A stretch of 64,000 nucleotides of DNA. Origin: Syntrophomonadaceae bacterium. Lineage in GTDB: Bacteria > Bacillota > Syntrophomonadia > Syntrophomonadales > Syntrophomonadaceae. The translations under genes and the position numbers were made by a program. Under the pieces are notes generated by a model. It searched no databases and was not told the DNA's origin. It worked only from the letters and a program-made list of their open reading frames with translations. Shown in pieces: positions 1 to 8,346 of this stretch. The DNA lies in the NCBI GenBank assembly GCA_012518685.1, contig JAAYRQ010000125.1, positions 1 through 64,000 on the forward strand, written 5' to 3'. The stretch's first letter is position 1. Every line of letters begins with the position of its first letter.

Positions 1-57
1 TTCTAGATTGGATAAGATGGATTCTAGATTGGATAAGATGGATTCTAGATTGGATAA
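1..57 (+). repeat. 21-bp tandem repeat inside a coiled-coil coding region
   Basis: The unit ttctagattggataagatgga occurs at 1-21 and 22-42, and a third copy begins at 43 and decays after about 15 bases. Each unit encodes a seven-residue step (S-R-L-D-K-M-D), which is one coiled-coil heptad. The array may continue upstream of the window. Confidence 0.9.
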
Positions 58-199
58 ATTAGAAAAAGGTCAGAAAAAGATGCAGAAAGATATTACCCAA
101 ATAAAACTTGAAGTTAGTGGGATATGGGAAGATATTAAAAGAATAGATAAAAGGGTTACTAAGCAAGAAAATGAAATAGAATATTTAAAAAGCCTATAA
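2..199 (+). CDS. C-terminal part of a coiled-coil protein (5' truncated by the window)
   Basis: The reading frame is open from the first bases of the window and ends at the TAA at 197-199, so the true start lies upstream. The TTG at 8 is only a possible internal start. The visible 65 residues are strongly charged, with heptads of the type M-D-S-R-L-D-K followed by K-x-x-x-D-I-T-Q-I-K-L-E-V. This predicts a parallel coiled coil with no membrane segment. It resembles the tail of small phage-tail-like or plasmid-type coiled-coil proteins, but no family can be assigned. It precedes a type IV pilin operon, with about 175 bases between them. Confidence 0.6.
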   Translation, partial: SRLDKMDSRLDKMDSRLDKLEKGQKKMQKDITQIKLEVSGIWEDIKRIDKRVTKQENEIEYLKSL

Positions 200-374
200 T
201 ATTGACCTTAGGATAATCTAACCAAACAATAGAATCTATTTGTTGCATTTCGCAAGTTCTAACATTTTTAACCACACCTTTAATATTGATTATAATATTT
301 ACTCACCTAAACTTGCAAAAACCATAAAACTATATTATTTTAAAATCGTTAATATCCAGAATGGAGTGCTAATA

Positions 375-815
375 GTGCTTTTCATTAATAACAAAAAAGG
401 TTTTACTTTAATCGAAGTCTTAACTTCTATGTTATTATTAGTTTTATTAACTATAAGTTTGTATGCAGTTGTTGTTTCTAGTAACATTTGGATATCTAAG
501 GCAGGAAAATCTACTAGAGCTATAACTTTAGCTAATTCTATAATTGAAGATATTAAAGCTAATTCTTATAATATACCAGTCGGAGTTTATAATCGTATAA
601 TGATTTACGAGAGTATTGGAAAAAATGGTCTAGGATTATCTACTAATTACAGTGACGAAAAATGGGGCAATTATGATATATCGATAACTATTAATGAAGC
701 ATCTATGGCGAATACTTCAGCCAATAATCTTTTAGAAGTGATAGTTAAAGTAAGTTGGGAAGAAGATTCTATCAATTATGAGGAAAAGTTAATTTCCATT
801 ATTGCTAGGCGTTAA
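375..815 (+). CDS. type IV prepilin-like minor pilin
   Basis: This is a minor pilin or pseudopilin of a type IV pilus system. It has a short leader ending K-K-G, a cleavage site before F, then F-T-L-I-E-V and a hydrophobic helix of about 22 residues, which is the class III signal cut and methylated by prepilin peptidase PilD. The frame is open from 240, but I start it at the GTG at 375 because a GGAG lies 8 bases upstream and the leader is then the usual 8-9 residues. That gives 146 aa. It is the first gene of a tight operon with a second pilin, a PilX-like protein and pilM/N/O. The globular part is not diagnostic; a GspI/PilV-like role is possible. Confidence 0.8.
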   Translation: MLFINNKKGFTLIEVLTSMLLLVLLTISLYAVVVSSNIWISKAGKSTRAITLANSIIEDIKANSYNIPVGVYNRIMIYESIGKNGLGLSTNYSDEKWGNYDISITINEASMANTSANNLLEVIVKVSWEEDSINYEEKLISIIARR

Positions 816-833
816 TAATAAAAAGGTATAATT

Positions 834-1298
834 ATGCTGGAAAAAAATTTCAATCAGAAGGGATTTAGTTTAATTGAATTAATATTAGCTTTAGGCATTA
901 GCACTTTGGTAATAATCAGCTTATTATTAGTATTTATAGCCTCATTGAATGCTTATAAATGGGGAAGTACTGCAACTGATAATCAATATATGGCGAGAAG
1001 AGCTATTAATGATATTGAAAAAGATGTAAAAGAGGCTAAGCTTGTGAAAATTAACGAAGAAAATGATATATTAACACTTAATGAAGGAAAAGAAGAAATT
1101 AGATACTATACCCAGAAGCAGAATTTGATAAGATATGCTAATAAATCTGCTACTCCTATTGCGGAAAATGTAAGTCTGCTATTGTTTGAATTCCAGGCTG
1201 AAAATGACAATTTACTTGGAATCGAAATAGGGGTTACGAGTGGGGATGGGGACTATTGCCTAAAAGCCCAAATCTTTCCACGCACTTTTAAACCATAA
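834..1298 (+). CDS. type IV prepilin-like minor pilin (PilW/GspJ-like)
   Basis: This is a second prepilin, 154 aa, starting at ATG with the leader M-L-E-K-N-F-N-Q-K-G, cleavage before F-S-L-I-E-L, and a long hydrophobic helix. The N-terminal methylation motif with Glu at position 5 of the mature protein is intact. It follows the first pilin by 18 bases and precedes a PilX-like protein by 17 bases, so the three minor subunits are co-transcribed. By analogy with minor pilins of Gram-positive type IV systems it probably helps prime pilus assembly. Assignment to PilW or GspJ is only by size and order. Confidence 0.8.
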   Translation: MLEKNFNQKGFSLIELILALGISTLVIISLLLVFIASLNAYKWGSTATDNQYMARRAINDIEKDVKEAKLVKINEENDILTLNEGKEEIRYYTQKQNLIRYANKSATPIAENVSLLLFEFQAENDNLLGIEIGVTSGDGDYCLKAQIFPRTFKP

Positions 1299-1315
1299 GT
1301 AGGTGTCGGCAAACA

Positions 1316-2809
1316 ATGTTAAAAGGTGAGCAAGGCAATCTAATCTTAATGACGATAATAATTTTAGCAGTAGTAAGTATATTAGGTATTTCTTTAGTGA
1401 CACTGGCTAGCTTAGAAAACTTGATGGTTGTTAATGTAAATAAAAACAAACAAGCCTATTTAGCTGCTGATGCTGGAATAGAAATAGCTAGAGATATAAT
1501 TATAAACAAGCTAAAAACTAATACCCCCATAGACAAAATAAAGGAAGATATTATGGAAAACTTCCAGAATGAGCTAGAGATAGGTGAAAATTTAACTACT
1601 AAAATAATAGCCTTAGATATAGATAAATATAATTCTGATGAAGAAATAGAAATTACAGCCCTAGGTAGATACCTAGATAATGAGAAAAAGGTAGCAGCAA
1701 TTTTAAAATTTACTAACCTGCCTATAAACCCTATTAAAACTAACAATTTTAAAGCAGCAGGACGATACAATGAAAAAATAGATTATAATAATACATATTT
1801 TATTGAAGAAGAAGAAGGCTGGGTTATTAAAAGCTATTATGAACCTTGGGGTAAAGTAATCACGAGTGATGGTGACATCCTATACAAAAATATTGTAACA
1901 AATGAACCAGATAGTAAATATTTTAATACGGAACTTGCTGAGATTGCTATAGCCCAGATGACACCTCTTACCCCAAAGAATGAGCCAAATCCAGATCGCC
2001 CTCCCCATTTATTAAATTCTCAGGACTTTCTTAATACAGGCTATGAAAGTGAATTTTGCTTGCCAAGTCTTAGCAAAAGTGATGTAGCTTATTTTTACCA
2101 AATTGCTTTGCTAGATAAAGATAATTGGGATATATGGGATGAAAAATACAAGAAGGGCAATAAAGGGAAGTTTTCTCTTGATAAGGTAGAAAAACCATAC
2201 AATTATATTGTCAGCGATTTGGATGATATTTCTGTTAATGATATACCTTCTAAAAAGAATATAAATATTACTATCAAAAATGAATTTAGGCAGAAGTTTC
2301 TTAATTGGCAACACTTTTTTTTAGGCATAAAGACTCCAGCGGTTACTTATGCTCCAGATGATGAAAAAGTCCTGTTAATAGTTACTAATGATAATTTACA
2401 TTTAGAAATAGAGAACCAACTAGATAGTATGCTTCTGGATTTATCGGCTATTACCTTATATTTATTATCATCTGGCAATATTAATTTCACCCATAGCTAT
2501 AATTCACTAAATCAAGCTAATACAAGTACGGAACAAAAACTAAAAGTATATGCACTAGCTGGACAGAGTCTGGCACTAGATAGCAATATTAATAATCTGA
2601 TTATTAATGGGTCACTACAATCCCCTAAGGATCTAACTATTGATATTGATGATAGTGTACTTATTAAGGATGAAGTAAATGATTTAGAGGATTTTATAGT
2701 TAATATAAGTACTAAAAACAATTATACATTAGTAGATAATTTTCCCTTTCGCTGGTCCTTCTTAGGCATAGGCAGAATAATTGATTATAGGCAAGGGGTA
2801 GAAGAGTAA
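1316..2809 (+). CDS. PilX-like pilus assembly protein, large minor subunit
   Basis: This 497-aa protein starts M-L-K-G-E-Q-G-N and then has a hydrophobic helix (about residues 9-33) and the segment A-Y-L-A-A-D-A-G-I-E-I-A-R. That segment is the hallmark of the PilX N-terminal family, the GspK-like minor pilin of type IV pili. The remaining 430 residues are acidic, contain no catalytic motif I recognise, and are probably an extracellular domain at the pilus tip. It is longer than most PilX proteins (around 200 aa) but in the range of Clostridial PilX-like proteins. Its TAA shares one base with the ATG of pilM. Confidence 0.75.
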   Translation: MLKGEQGNLILMTIIILAVVSILGISLVTLASLENLMVVNVNKNKQAYLAADAGIEIARDIIINKLKTNTPIDKIKEDIMENFQNELEIGENLTTKIIALDIDKYNSDEEIEITALGRYLDNEKKVAAILKFTNLPINPIKTNNFKAAGRYNEKIDYNNTYFIEEEEGWVIKSYYEPWGKVITSDGDILYKNIVTNEPDSKYFNTELAEIAIAQMTPLTPKNEPNPDRPPHLLNSQDFLNTGYESEFCLPSLSKSDVAYFYQIALLDKDNWDIWDEKYKKGNKGKFSLDKVEKPYNYIVSDLDDISVNDIPSKKNINITIKNEFRQKFLNWQHFFLGIKTPAVTYAPDDEKVLLIVTNDNLHLEIENQLDSMLLDLSAITLYLLSSGNINFTHSYNSLNQANTSTEQKLKVYALAGQSLALDSNINNLIINGSLQSPKDLTIDIDDSVLIKDEVNDLEDFIVNISTKNNYTLVDNFPFRWSFLGIGRIIDYRQGVEE

Positions 2810-3768
2810 TGTTGTTGAAAAAGAACCATGTAGTTGCCATAGATATAGATGATATCAAAATTAAGTTGATATACTTAAAACAATATAGAGGCAAATATGA
2901 GTTAATTGAAACTATTTCACTAGAAACACCTCCTGATACTGTAATAAATGGAATTATTTTAGAACCCCAAATATTAGGGGAAAGGATTGGCGAGCTTGTT
3001 CGTGATTATAAATTAACGGGTAAAAAGACGATAACGGCAGTTTCGGGCTCCCAAATATACATAAAGAACTTACTTATGCCTAAAATGAAACATACAGACC
3101 TAAGACAAGCAGTCCAATTTGAAGCTACTAAATTCTTACCCGTACCTGTACCAGAAATGGTTATAGATATATTTCCTTTGAAAAATACGGTTACTGAAAA
3201 TGGTCTTAAAACGGAATTGTTTTTTGTGGCAATACGCAGGCAGCAAATAGAAAATTTAGAGAAATGCCTTAAAATAGCTAATCTGAACTTAAAAATAATA
3301 GACTTAAAGCCCTTAGCAATCAACCGTATTATTGCTAATCCTAAGAATTACTCAGTCAAGGCTTTACTAAACATAGAAGCTAGCCGCTCGGACTTCTCTA
3401 TTCTAAATGGGGAAAATTTGTTGTTTTATCATCCTTTTGGGTTGGGTTACCTAGATTTAGATAAAGATGTAGAAGAAGACCATGATAATTATAAACAGGA
3501 AATTATTAATGAAGTGGTGCGTTCTCTGGAATACTATAATAATGAATATCAAATGTATCCTGAAACTATAATTATTACAGGATACAGTCAAATTGATAAT
3601 GTCAGCAAACTACAGCAACTAATAAAAGACAATATTTTTGATAATGTGCAAATAGGGGAAGTAAATTCTAACCTAGTAAATCCCCATAAGATATCTGAAT
3701 TCCCCAGTCCACAGTTTCAAACTGAGTATATGCTTACACTAGGTTTAGCAATAAGGGGTGGACTATAA
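2809..3768 (+). CDS. pilM: type IV pilus assembly ATPase-like protein PilM
   Basis: PilM is an actin-like cytoplasmic protein that binds the N-terminus of PilN and couples the motor to the PilN/PilO inner platform. The 319-aa product begins V-V-A-I-D-I-D-D-I-K-I-K, the phosphate-1 loop of the FtsA/PilM fold, and has the family features A-V-S-G-S-Q-I-Y-I-K, Q-A-V-Q-F-E-A-T-K-F-L-P and E-V-V-R-S-L-E-Y-Y. Length matches PilM (about 330-350 aa). It overlaps both neighbours by one base (TAATG), which implies translational coupling. Confidence 0.85.
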   Translation: MLLKKNHVVAIDIDDIKIKLIYLKQYRGKYELIETISLETPPDTVINGIILEPQILGERIGELVRDYKLTGKKTITAVSGSQIYIKNLLMPKMKHTDLRQAVQFEATKFLPVPVPEMVIDIFPLKNTVTENGLKTELFFVAIRRQQIENLEKCLKIANLNLKIIDLKPLAINRIIANPKNYSVKALLNIEASRSDFSILNGENLLFYHPFGLGYLDLDKDVEEDHDNYKQEIINEVVRSLEYYNNEYQMYPETIIITGYSQIDNVSKLQQLIKDNIFDNVQIGEVNSNLVNPHKISEFPSPQFQTEYMLTLGLAIRGGL

Positions 3769-4310
3769 TGCGAGAAATTAAAATAAATCTTACAACTAAT
3801 CAAAATAAACAAAATATAATATTTACTACCCCAGTCATTATATTTTTGATATTTTTGATAGTGGCTACTAGCCTAGGCATAATCTATGGTTTAGCATCAG
3901 AAGAGCTGCGTCATCAGCAAATGATTAACAATAATCTGAAAATAAAAAATGAAGAAATTATAGCTATAAATAATAATTTAAGCAAAAAATCGGAGTTAGC
4001 TGGGAAATTAAATACAAAAGAAAAGTTAGTAAAGGAATTAAGCAGTGAAATTCCAATACTAAGCAAGGCTTTTGCAGAAGTTGAATCGGCTATAACACCA
4101 GACAGCATGCTACTCAACTTAGTAATTAACTATGAAAAAATAGAAATAACAGGCATAGCTACTAACCATGCCGAAATTGCTTATATTATTGCTAACATCA
4201 GGGAAAGTAAATATTTTATTAATACCAAATTAGTTTCTACCCAGGTGATGTCACATAGTGAAAAACTTATGTTTCATATAGAAACCTATTGGGAGGTATC
4301 TACAAAATGA
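3768..4310 (+). CDS. type IV pilus assembly protein PilN-like
   Basis: This 180-aa protein opens with the sequence R-E-I-K-I-N-L, typical of PilN, where an I/N-L motif near the N-terminus docks into PilM. It then has one membrane helix (about residues 18-42), a coiled coil, and a small ferredoxin-like periplasmic-type domain. It sits between pilM and a PilO-like gene, with one-base and four-base overlaps. The sequence is poorly conserved, so order, topology and the N-terminal motif carry the call. Confidence 0.75.
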   Translation: MREIKINLTTNQNKQNIIFTTPVIIFLIFLIVATSLGIIYGLASEELRHQQMINNNLKIKNEEIIAINNNLSKKSELAGKLNTKEKLVKELSSEIPILSKAFAEVESAITPDSMLLNLVINYEKIEITGIATNHAEIAYIIANIRESKYFINTKLVSTQVMSHSEKLMFHIETYWEVSTK

Positions 4311-4969
4311 GGCTAACCAAGAAGGAAGCTATAGTAATAACCATGTTGCTTGTGATTGCAGCAGTATATATTTTCTATAAATTCATATATGGACCGATTA
4401 TTAACGAAACTAATCAATTAGTTATTAAAAATAGTAAACTAAAGGCTTCACAGGAAAGAGCTCTTAAAGAAGATCTATTAAACGGTGATAATGAGTTAAT
4501 TAATAATATTAATAAACTTAACAGCCTTAATGCACTTATACCCAATATGCCATTTATAGCTGAAAGCTATAAGTTTCTTGATGATACAGCTAGAAATAAT
4601 AACTTAAAGTTCTTTGCTAGTGGTTTAGATAATGAAATAAATGAAAAAACCATAAATGATAATCTAACATACTACGAGTGCCATTATGTTCTTAACCTTA
4701 ATGGTTCTTATCCTAATTTAGTGAAATTTATTAGAGAAATTGAAGAGTCTGAACGCTTATATTGCTTAGATAGTATATCCTTGGTTATAGGTCAGACTAC
4801 TATAGTTCTAGAAGATGGGGTTACTACTACTGATTATAATGCAGATGATATTAGTATGATAGTAGAATTAAAAACTTTTTATGATGATTTAATCTTATCT
4901 GAAATAAATAGCATAAATAAAATTAACTATAATAATGAACCAGGTCTTAACCCCTTTCGCATCCATTAA
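4307..4969 (+). CDS. type IV pilus assembly protein PilO-like
   Basis: I start this gene at the ATG at 4307, which overlaps the previous stop as ATGA and has GGGAGG 10 bases upstream; an in-frame TTG at 4289 lies within that site and is not the start. The 220-aa product has a short cytoplasmic end, one membrane helix (about residues 9-28), a coiled coil and an alpha/beta domain, the PilO layout. PilO pairs with PilN to align the pilus machine. The gene is last in the operon and is followed by a strong terminator. No PilB, PilC or PilT gene is visible, so these must lie elsewhere, probably upstream. Confidence 0.75.
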   Translation: MRLTKKEAIVITMLLVIAAVYIFYKFIYGPIINETNQLVIKNSKLKASQERALKEDLLNGDNELINNINKLNSLNALIPNMPFIAESYKFLDDTARNNNLKFFASGLDNEINEKTINDNLTYYECHYVLNLNGSYPNLVKFIREIEESERLYCLDSISLVIGQTTIVLEDGVTTTDYNADDISMIVELKTFYDDLILSEINSINKINYNNEPGLNPFRIH

Positions 4970-4973
4970 TCAA

Positions 4974-5020
4974 ATGACCTAGCTTACACAAAGTTTTTGT
5001 GCAGGCTAGGTCATATTTTT
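4974..5020 (+). terminator. rho-independent terminator of the pilin operon
   Basis: ATGACCTAGC (4974-4983) pairs perfectly with GCTAGGTCAT (5005-5014). The intervening ACACAAA/TTTTTGTG adds an inner stem, and a run of five T follows at 5016-5020. It lies 5 bases after the pilO-like stop codon. The hairpin may also stop the convergent minus-strand gene. Confidence 0.85.
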
Positions 5021-5046
5021 ATCAGCTATGTTGGGTGGTATGTTTT

Positions 5047-5382
5047 TTATAGTGAACAACTTACATTTTGTACTCCTTTAACTTTTTGAATGCCTTTAAT
5101 AATTAACTTGTTAAAAATCCACCATTTTTTCACATCGATTTCGACGAGTATATTTGGAGCTATGCTAATATCGTTTGATTTCCATATGTCTATATTGCCA
5201 AAATAGCTACTAGTATAATTGCTCATTTCTTTAGGAGCGGGCCGACCCCTACGAACTGCAGGGATGAAGAAGATTTCTAGATGACCTCAACCGCAACCAC
5301 TGTGTCTAGTCTTTACATAAACTGTTATTTCCTTGCCTTTTTCTTCTATATATTTTACTGCTGCAGGGCTAATAATAAACAT
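5047..5382 (-). CDS. candidate selenoprotein of the CC/Se (HesB-like) type with in-frame UGA
   Basis: Minus-strand translation from the ATG at 5382 (AAGGAG 9 bases upstream) gives 111 codons to the TAA at 5049-5047, interrupted only by a TGA at 5289-5287, codon 32. The context is S-G-C-G-U-G, so Sec would form a C-x-U redox pair. The N-terminus M-F-I-I-S-P-A-A-V-K-Y-I-E-E-K-G resembles HesB/IscA-like proteins and the short CC/Se motif (seleno)protein family, where Cys and Sec versions occur. The protein continues for 79 sensible residues after the TGA, ending G-V-Q-N-V-S-C-S-L. A SECIS-like hairpin lies just downstream of the TGA. The alternative is a nonsense mutation in a Cys or Trp codon. 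Function is unknown; a thiol/persulfide or metal redox role is an inference. Confidence 0.75.
5245..5265 (-). promoter_or_regulatory. bacterial SECIS-like hairpin downstream of the UGA codon
   Basis: Read on the minus strand, CCCTGC (5263-5258) pairs with GTAGGG (5252-5247) through five Watson-Crick pairs and one G-U pair, extendable by A-T and T-G. It encloses the five-base loop AGTTC. The loop holds the G-U dinucleotide expected for SelB binding, and the loop G is 31 bases after the UGA, within the usual spacing of bacterial SECIS elements. No folding program was run. Confidence 0.6.
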
Positions 5383-5411
5383 CTACATCAACTCCTTTAA
5401 GTATAGATTAG

Positions 5412-5430
5412 CATACCCCATAAGGGTATG
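5412..5430 (-). promoter_or_regulatory. CsoR/CstR-like operator palindrome
   Basis: CATACCC (5412-5418) and GGGTATG (5424-5430) form a perfect inverted repeat with the spacer CATAA, the C-tract/G-tract pattern recognised by CsoR-family repressors (copper, persulfide or formaldehyde sensors). It lies 30 bases upstream of the selenoprotein start. On the minus strand it would sit between weak promoter elements TTGCCA and TAATCT, so a repressor here would block transcription. No T-run follows, so it is not a good terminator. Confidence 0.45.
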
Positions 5431-5536
5431 GCAAGTAAAAAATGTAGTATAAGTAGGAAATATTATTAATAATGGCGAATAGTTAATTTGTATTTAAAAT
5501 GGGAAAACTATATTACTAAATATCTGGAGGATTTTA

Positions 5537-6964
5537 ATGCTTAATAAAAATGTACTTACTAAAATTTTAGATATTGCTTTAAAAAAAGGTGGAGATTTTG
5601 CAGAAATATATGTGGAAGAAAAAACCGTTAATAATATTTTTTGTGAGGATAATAAAATAGAACGAATTAATGGTGGCATTGAAAAAGGGGCTGGCATTAG
5701 AGTGATTAATGCTGGGAATACTGCCTATGTTTATACAAATGACTTAACTGAATCTGGTTTATTAAACTCGGCGATTACTGCGAGCAATGCATTAGTAAAT
5801 GCTAATTCAGCACCCATATCCAATATTAATTTACAAGTAAGAAAACCTAATTATACCTTAGATTGTTTAAAACAGCCCGATAATATGGGTATTGAGGATA
5901 AGATTACTAAGATATTAGATGCAAATAAGCTAGCTCGTAATATAAGTGAAGAAATTCGTCAGGTTACCATTGCTATAGGGGATAGTAAGAAAAAACTACA
6001 AATAGCTAATAGTAATGGGGTTTATGTTGAGGACGAGCGTCTGCGGGTTAGATTAATCGCCAACATTGTATCTGGCAGAGATAATTTAATCCAAACAGGT
6101 TACGAATCGGCGGGGGGTGTATGTGGTTTAGAATTACTAGATGAATTTTCCTTAGAAGCATTAGCCGAAAAAGCAGCTAATTTATCTCTTAATATGCTAG
6201 ATGCTAAGCCTGCACCTGCAGGAAAGATGCCTATAGTTATGGCTGCTGAAGCAGGTGGAACTATGGTACATGAAGCCTGTGGACATGGCTTAGAGGCAGA
6301 TTTGGTACAAAGAGGATTATCCGTATATAATAAAAAAGGAGAAAAAGTTGCTAATGAAAAAGTGACAGTGATTGATGATGCTTCAATTCCTAGCAAATAT
6401 GGAAGCTATGTTTTTGATGATGAAGGAGAAGTAGGTCAAAAAACCATACTCATTGAAAATGGTTATTTAACTAACTACATGTATGATTATTTAACTGCCG
6501 AAAAGGATAAAGTAAAATCTACTGGTAATGGTAGGCGTGAATCCTATCAACATAAGCCTATACCCCGTATGAGTAATACTTATATAGCTCCAGGATTTGA
6601 TAAACCTGACGAAATTATTAAGTCAACTAAAAAGGGGCTTTTAGTAAAAAAAATGGGGGGCGGTCAAGTTAATACGACTAATGGAGATTTTGTTTTTGAA
6701 GTTTCTGAAGGTTATTTAATAGAAGATGGGGAAGTGCAATACCCAGTAAGAGGTGCTACTCTGATAGGTAATGGACCTATCGCTTTAACTCAAATAGATA
6801 GGGTAGCTAATGACATCGGCTATGCTATAGGTACTTGTGGGAAAGATGGGCAAGGGGTACCTGTAGCCGATGCTCAACCGACCATAAGAATTAAAGAATT
6901 AACTGTAGGTGGTACAGCTATAGACCATGATAATTTGACCATTAAAAGGATTAGAAGAAAGTAG
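5537..6964 (+). CDS. tldD: metalloprotease TldD
   Basis: TldD is the catalytic half of the TldD/TldE zinc metalloprotease that degrades unfolded peptides and trims modified peptides. The 475-aa product has the signature H-E-A-C-G-H-G-L-E-A-D at about residues 245-255; the two His and the Glu form the zinc site. The family motifs G-N-G-R-R-E-S-Y and G-G-x-V-N-T-T-N-G-D-F-V-F-E follow. ATG start is supported by CTGGAGG 8 bases upstream. Its partner tldE follows after about 10 bases, as in most bacteria. Length is as expected. Confidence 0.92.
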   Translation: MLNKNVLTKILDIALKKGGDFAEIYVEEKTVNNIFCEDNKIERINGGIEKGAGIRVINAGNTAYVYTNDLTESGLLNSAITASNALVNANSAPISNINLQVRKPNYTLDCLKQPDNMGIEDKITKILDANKLARNISEEIRQVTIAIGDSKKKLQIANSNGVYVEDERLRVRLIANIVSGRDNLIQTGYESAGGVCGLELLDEFSLEALAEKAANLSLNMLDAKPAPAGKMPIVMAAEAGGTMVHEACGHGLEADLVQRGLSVYNKKGEKVANEKVTVIDDASIPSKYGSYVFDDEGEVGQKTILIENGYLTNYMYDYLTAEKDKVKSTGNGRRESYQHKPIPRMSNTYIAPGFDKPDEIIKSTKKGLLVKKMGGGQVNTTNGDFVFEVSEGYLIEDGEVQYPVRGATLIGNGPIALTQIDRVANDIGYAIGTCGKDGQGVPVADAQPTIRIKELTVGGTAIDHDNLTIKRIRRK

Positions 6965-6974
6965 GTGACTAGCG

Positions 6975-8318
6975 ATTAAAGAACATTTGCAAGCTGTGGC
7001 TGAAAAGGTTTTAAATATAGCTACTGACCAAGGAGTAGATGCCGAAGCTTTTTTACTACACAATAGAGAATTAAGTATAGAAGTTAATAATGCTCAAGTA
7101 GAAACACTAAAACAAGCTGAGGAAATAGGACTAGGAATTCGGATAATTAAAAATGGATGTTTAGGTTTTACTTATACCAGTGATTTAGCTGATAATGCTA
7201 TTATAACGGCAGTTAAAAATGCTATTAATATTGCTCAATTTACTACACCAGATGAACATAATTCATTACCAAAAAAACAGGAAAACTATCCTGAACTAGG
7301 GTTTCTTTATGATGATGAATTTAATACTATTAATATAGATGAAAAAATTAACTTGGCTAAAAGAGTGGAGGAAATAGCCCAAAATTATGACAATAGAATC
7401 AAAATAGTAGAAAGTGCCACTTATGAGGATACTGAATTTAGTTCCTTGATTGTAAATACAAATGGATTGTATGCTTGTGAAAAAGCAAATTATGGAGGTA
7501 TATATGTTTTTTTAGTTGCTGAAGAGCAAGGGATAGCCGAAAATGGTTATGCTATGATGGTTAACAGGAAGTTGTACGATATAAATCCAGAATTAGTAGC
7601 TAAGGAAGCTACCCAAAATGCCCTTAGAAGTCTAAATGCTAAAAGAATAGATTCTGCACAGCTGCCTTCTATTATGGAGCCTTACATAATGACAAAATTT
7701 ATGGGCTTGATTGCTCAAATGATAAATGCTAATGCTGTGCAAAAAGGAAAATCTCTTTTTGCTAATAAAGAAGGTGAAATAGTAGCCTCCCCTATATTCA
7801 ACCTAGTTGATGATGGGCTCTTACAAGACGGCATAGCTAGCTTTCCTTTTGACAGTGAAGGAGTAGGGTCAAGGAAGAATGATATTATAACTAAGGGAAT
7901 TTTGCAAGGGTTTTTATATGATACTTATACAGCGAATAAAGCTGGAATAAATTCTACAGGTAATGCAGCTAGGGGGTCATTTCGAGGATTGCCCACCGTA
8001 GGGACTACTAATTTTACTATATTACCTGGCGATAAAACTCCAAAATCTTTAATCTCTGATATTGAAAAAGGTTTTTATATTACTGAAGTAATGGGTATGC
8101 ATACTGCTAATCCAGTGTCAGGAGATTTCTCAGTAGGTGCTGCTGGCATTATGATAGAACAGGGTGAACTAACTTATCCTGTTAGGGGGGTTACTATCGC
8201 AGGTAATCTTATTGATTTTTTACAAGATATTGATGCTATAGGGAATGATATTCGCTTTTTCGGAGGGCGATCATCACCGACTATTAGACTAAAATCTTTA
8301 AGTATTGGTGGAGAGTAA
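6975..8318 (+). CDS. tldE: TldE/PmbA family metalloprotease subunit
   Basis: This is the non-catalytic partner of TldD; it lacks the HExxxH zinc motif, as TldE/PmbA proteins do, and keeps the C-terminal features N-A-A-R-G-S-F-R-G, V-S-G-D-F-S-V-G-A-A-G and Y-P-V-R-G-V-T-I-A-G. The start is uncertain. An in-frame TTG at 6987 has no ribosome binding site at a usable distance, whereas an ATT at 6975 lies 7 bases after AGGTG. I therefore place the start at ATT (447 aa). The gene follows tldD by 10 bases and is translationally linked to it. Confidence 0.9.
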   Translation: MKEHLQAVAEKVLNIATDQGVDAEAFLLHNRELSIEVNNAQVETLKQAEEIGLGIRIIKNGCLGFTYTSDLADNAIITAVKNAINIAQFTTPDEHNSLPKKQENYPELGFLYDDEFNTINIDEKINLAKRVEEIAQNYDNRIKIVESATYEDTEFSSLIVNTNGLYACEKANYGGIYVFLVAEEQGIAENGYAMMVNRKLYDINPELVAKEATQNALRSLNAKRIDSAQLPSIMEPYIMTKFMGLIAQMINANAVQKGKSLFANKEGEIVASPIFNLVDDGLLQDGIASFPFDSEGVGSRKNDIITKGILQGFLYDTYTANKAGINSTGNAARGSFRGLPTVGTTNFTILPGDKTPKSLISDIEKGFYITEVMGMHTANPVSGDFSVGAAGIMIEQGELTYPVRGVTIAGNLIDFLQDIDAIGNDIRFFGGRSSPTIRLKSLSIGGE

Positions 8319-8346
8319 AACTTATGTAATAGGGGGAACTAAAGAC

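Noticed and set aside
240-374. Upstream extension of the first pilin gene
   Set aside because: It would put 45 extra residues before the class III leader, which is 8-9 residues in this kind of pilin. The GTG at 375 has the better ribosome binding site.
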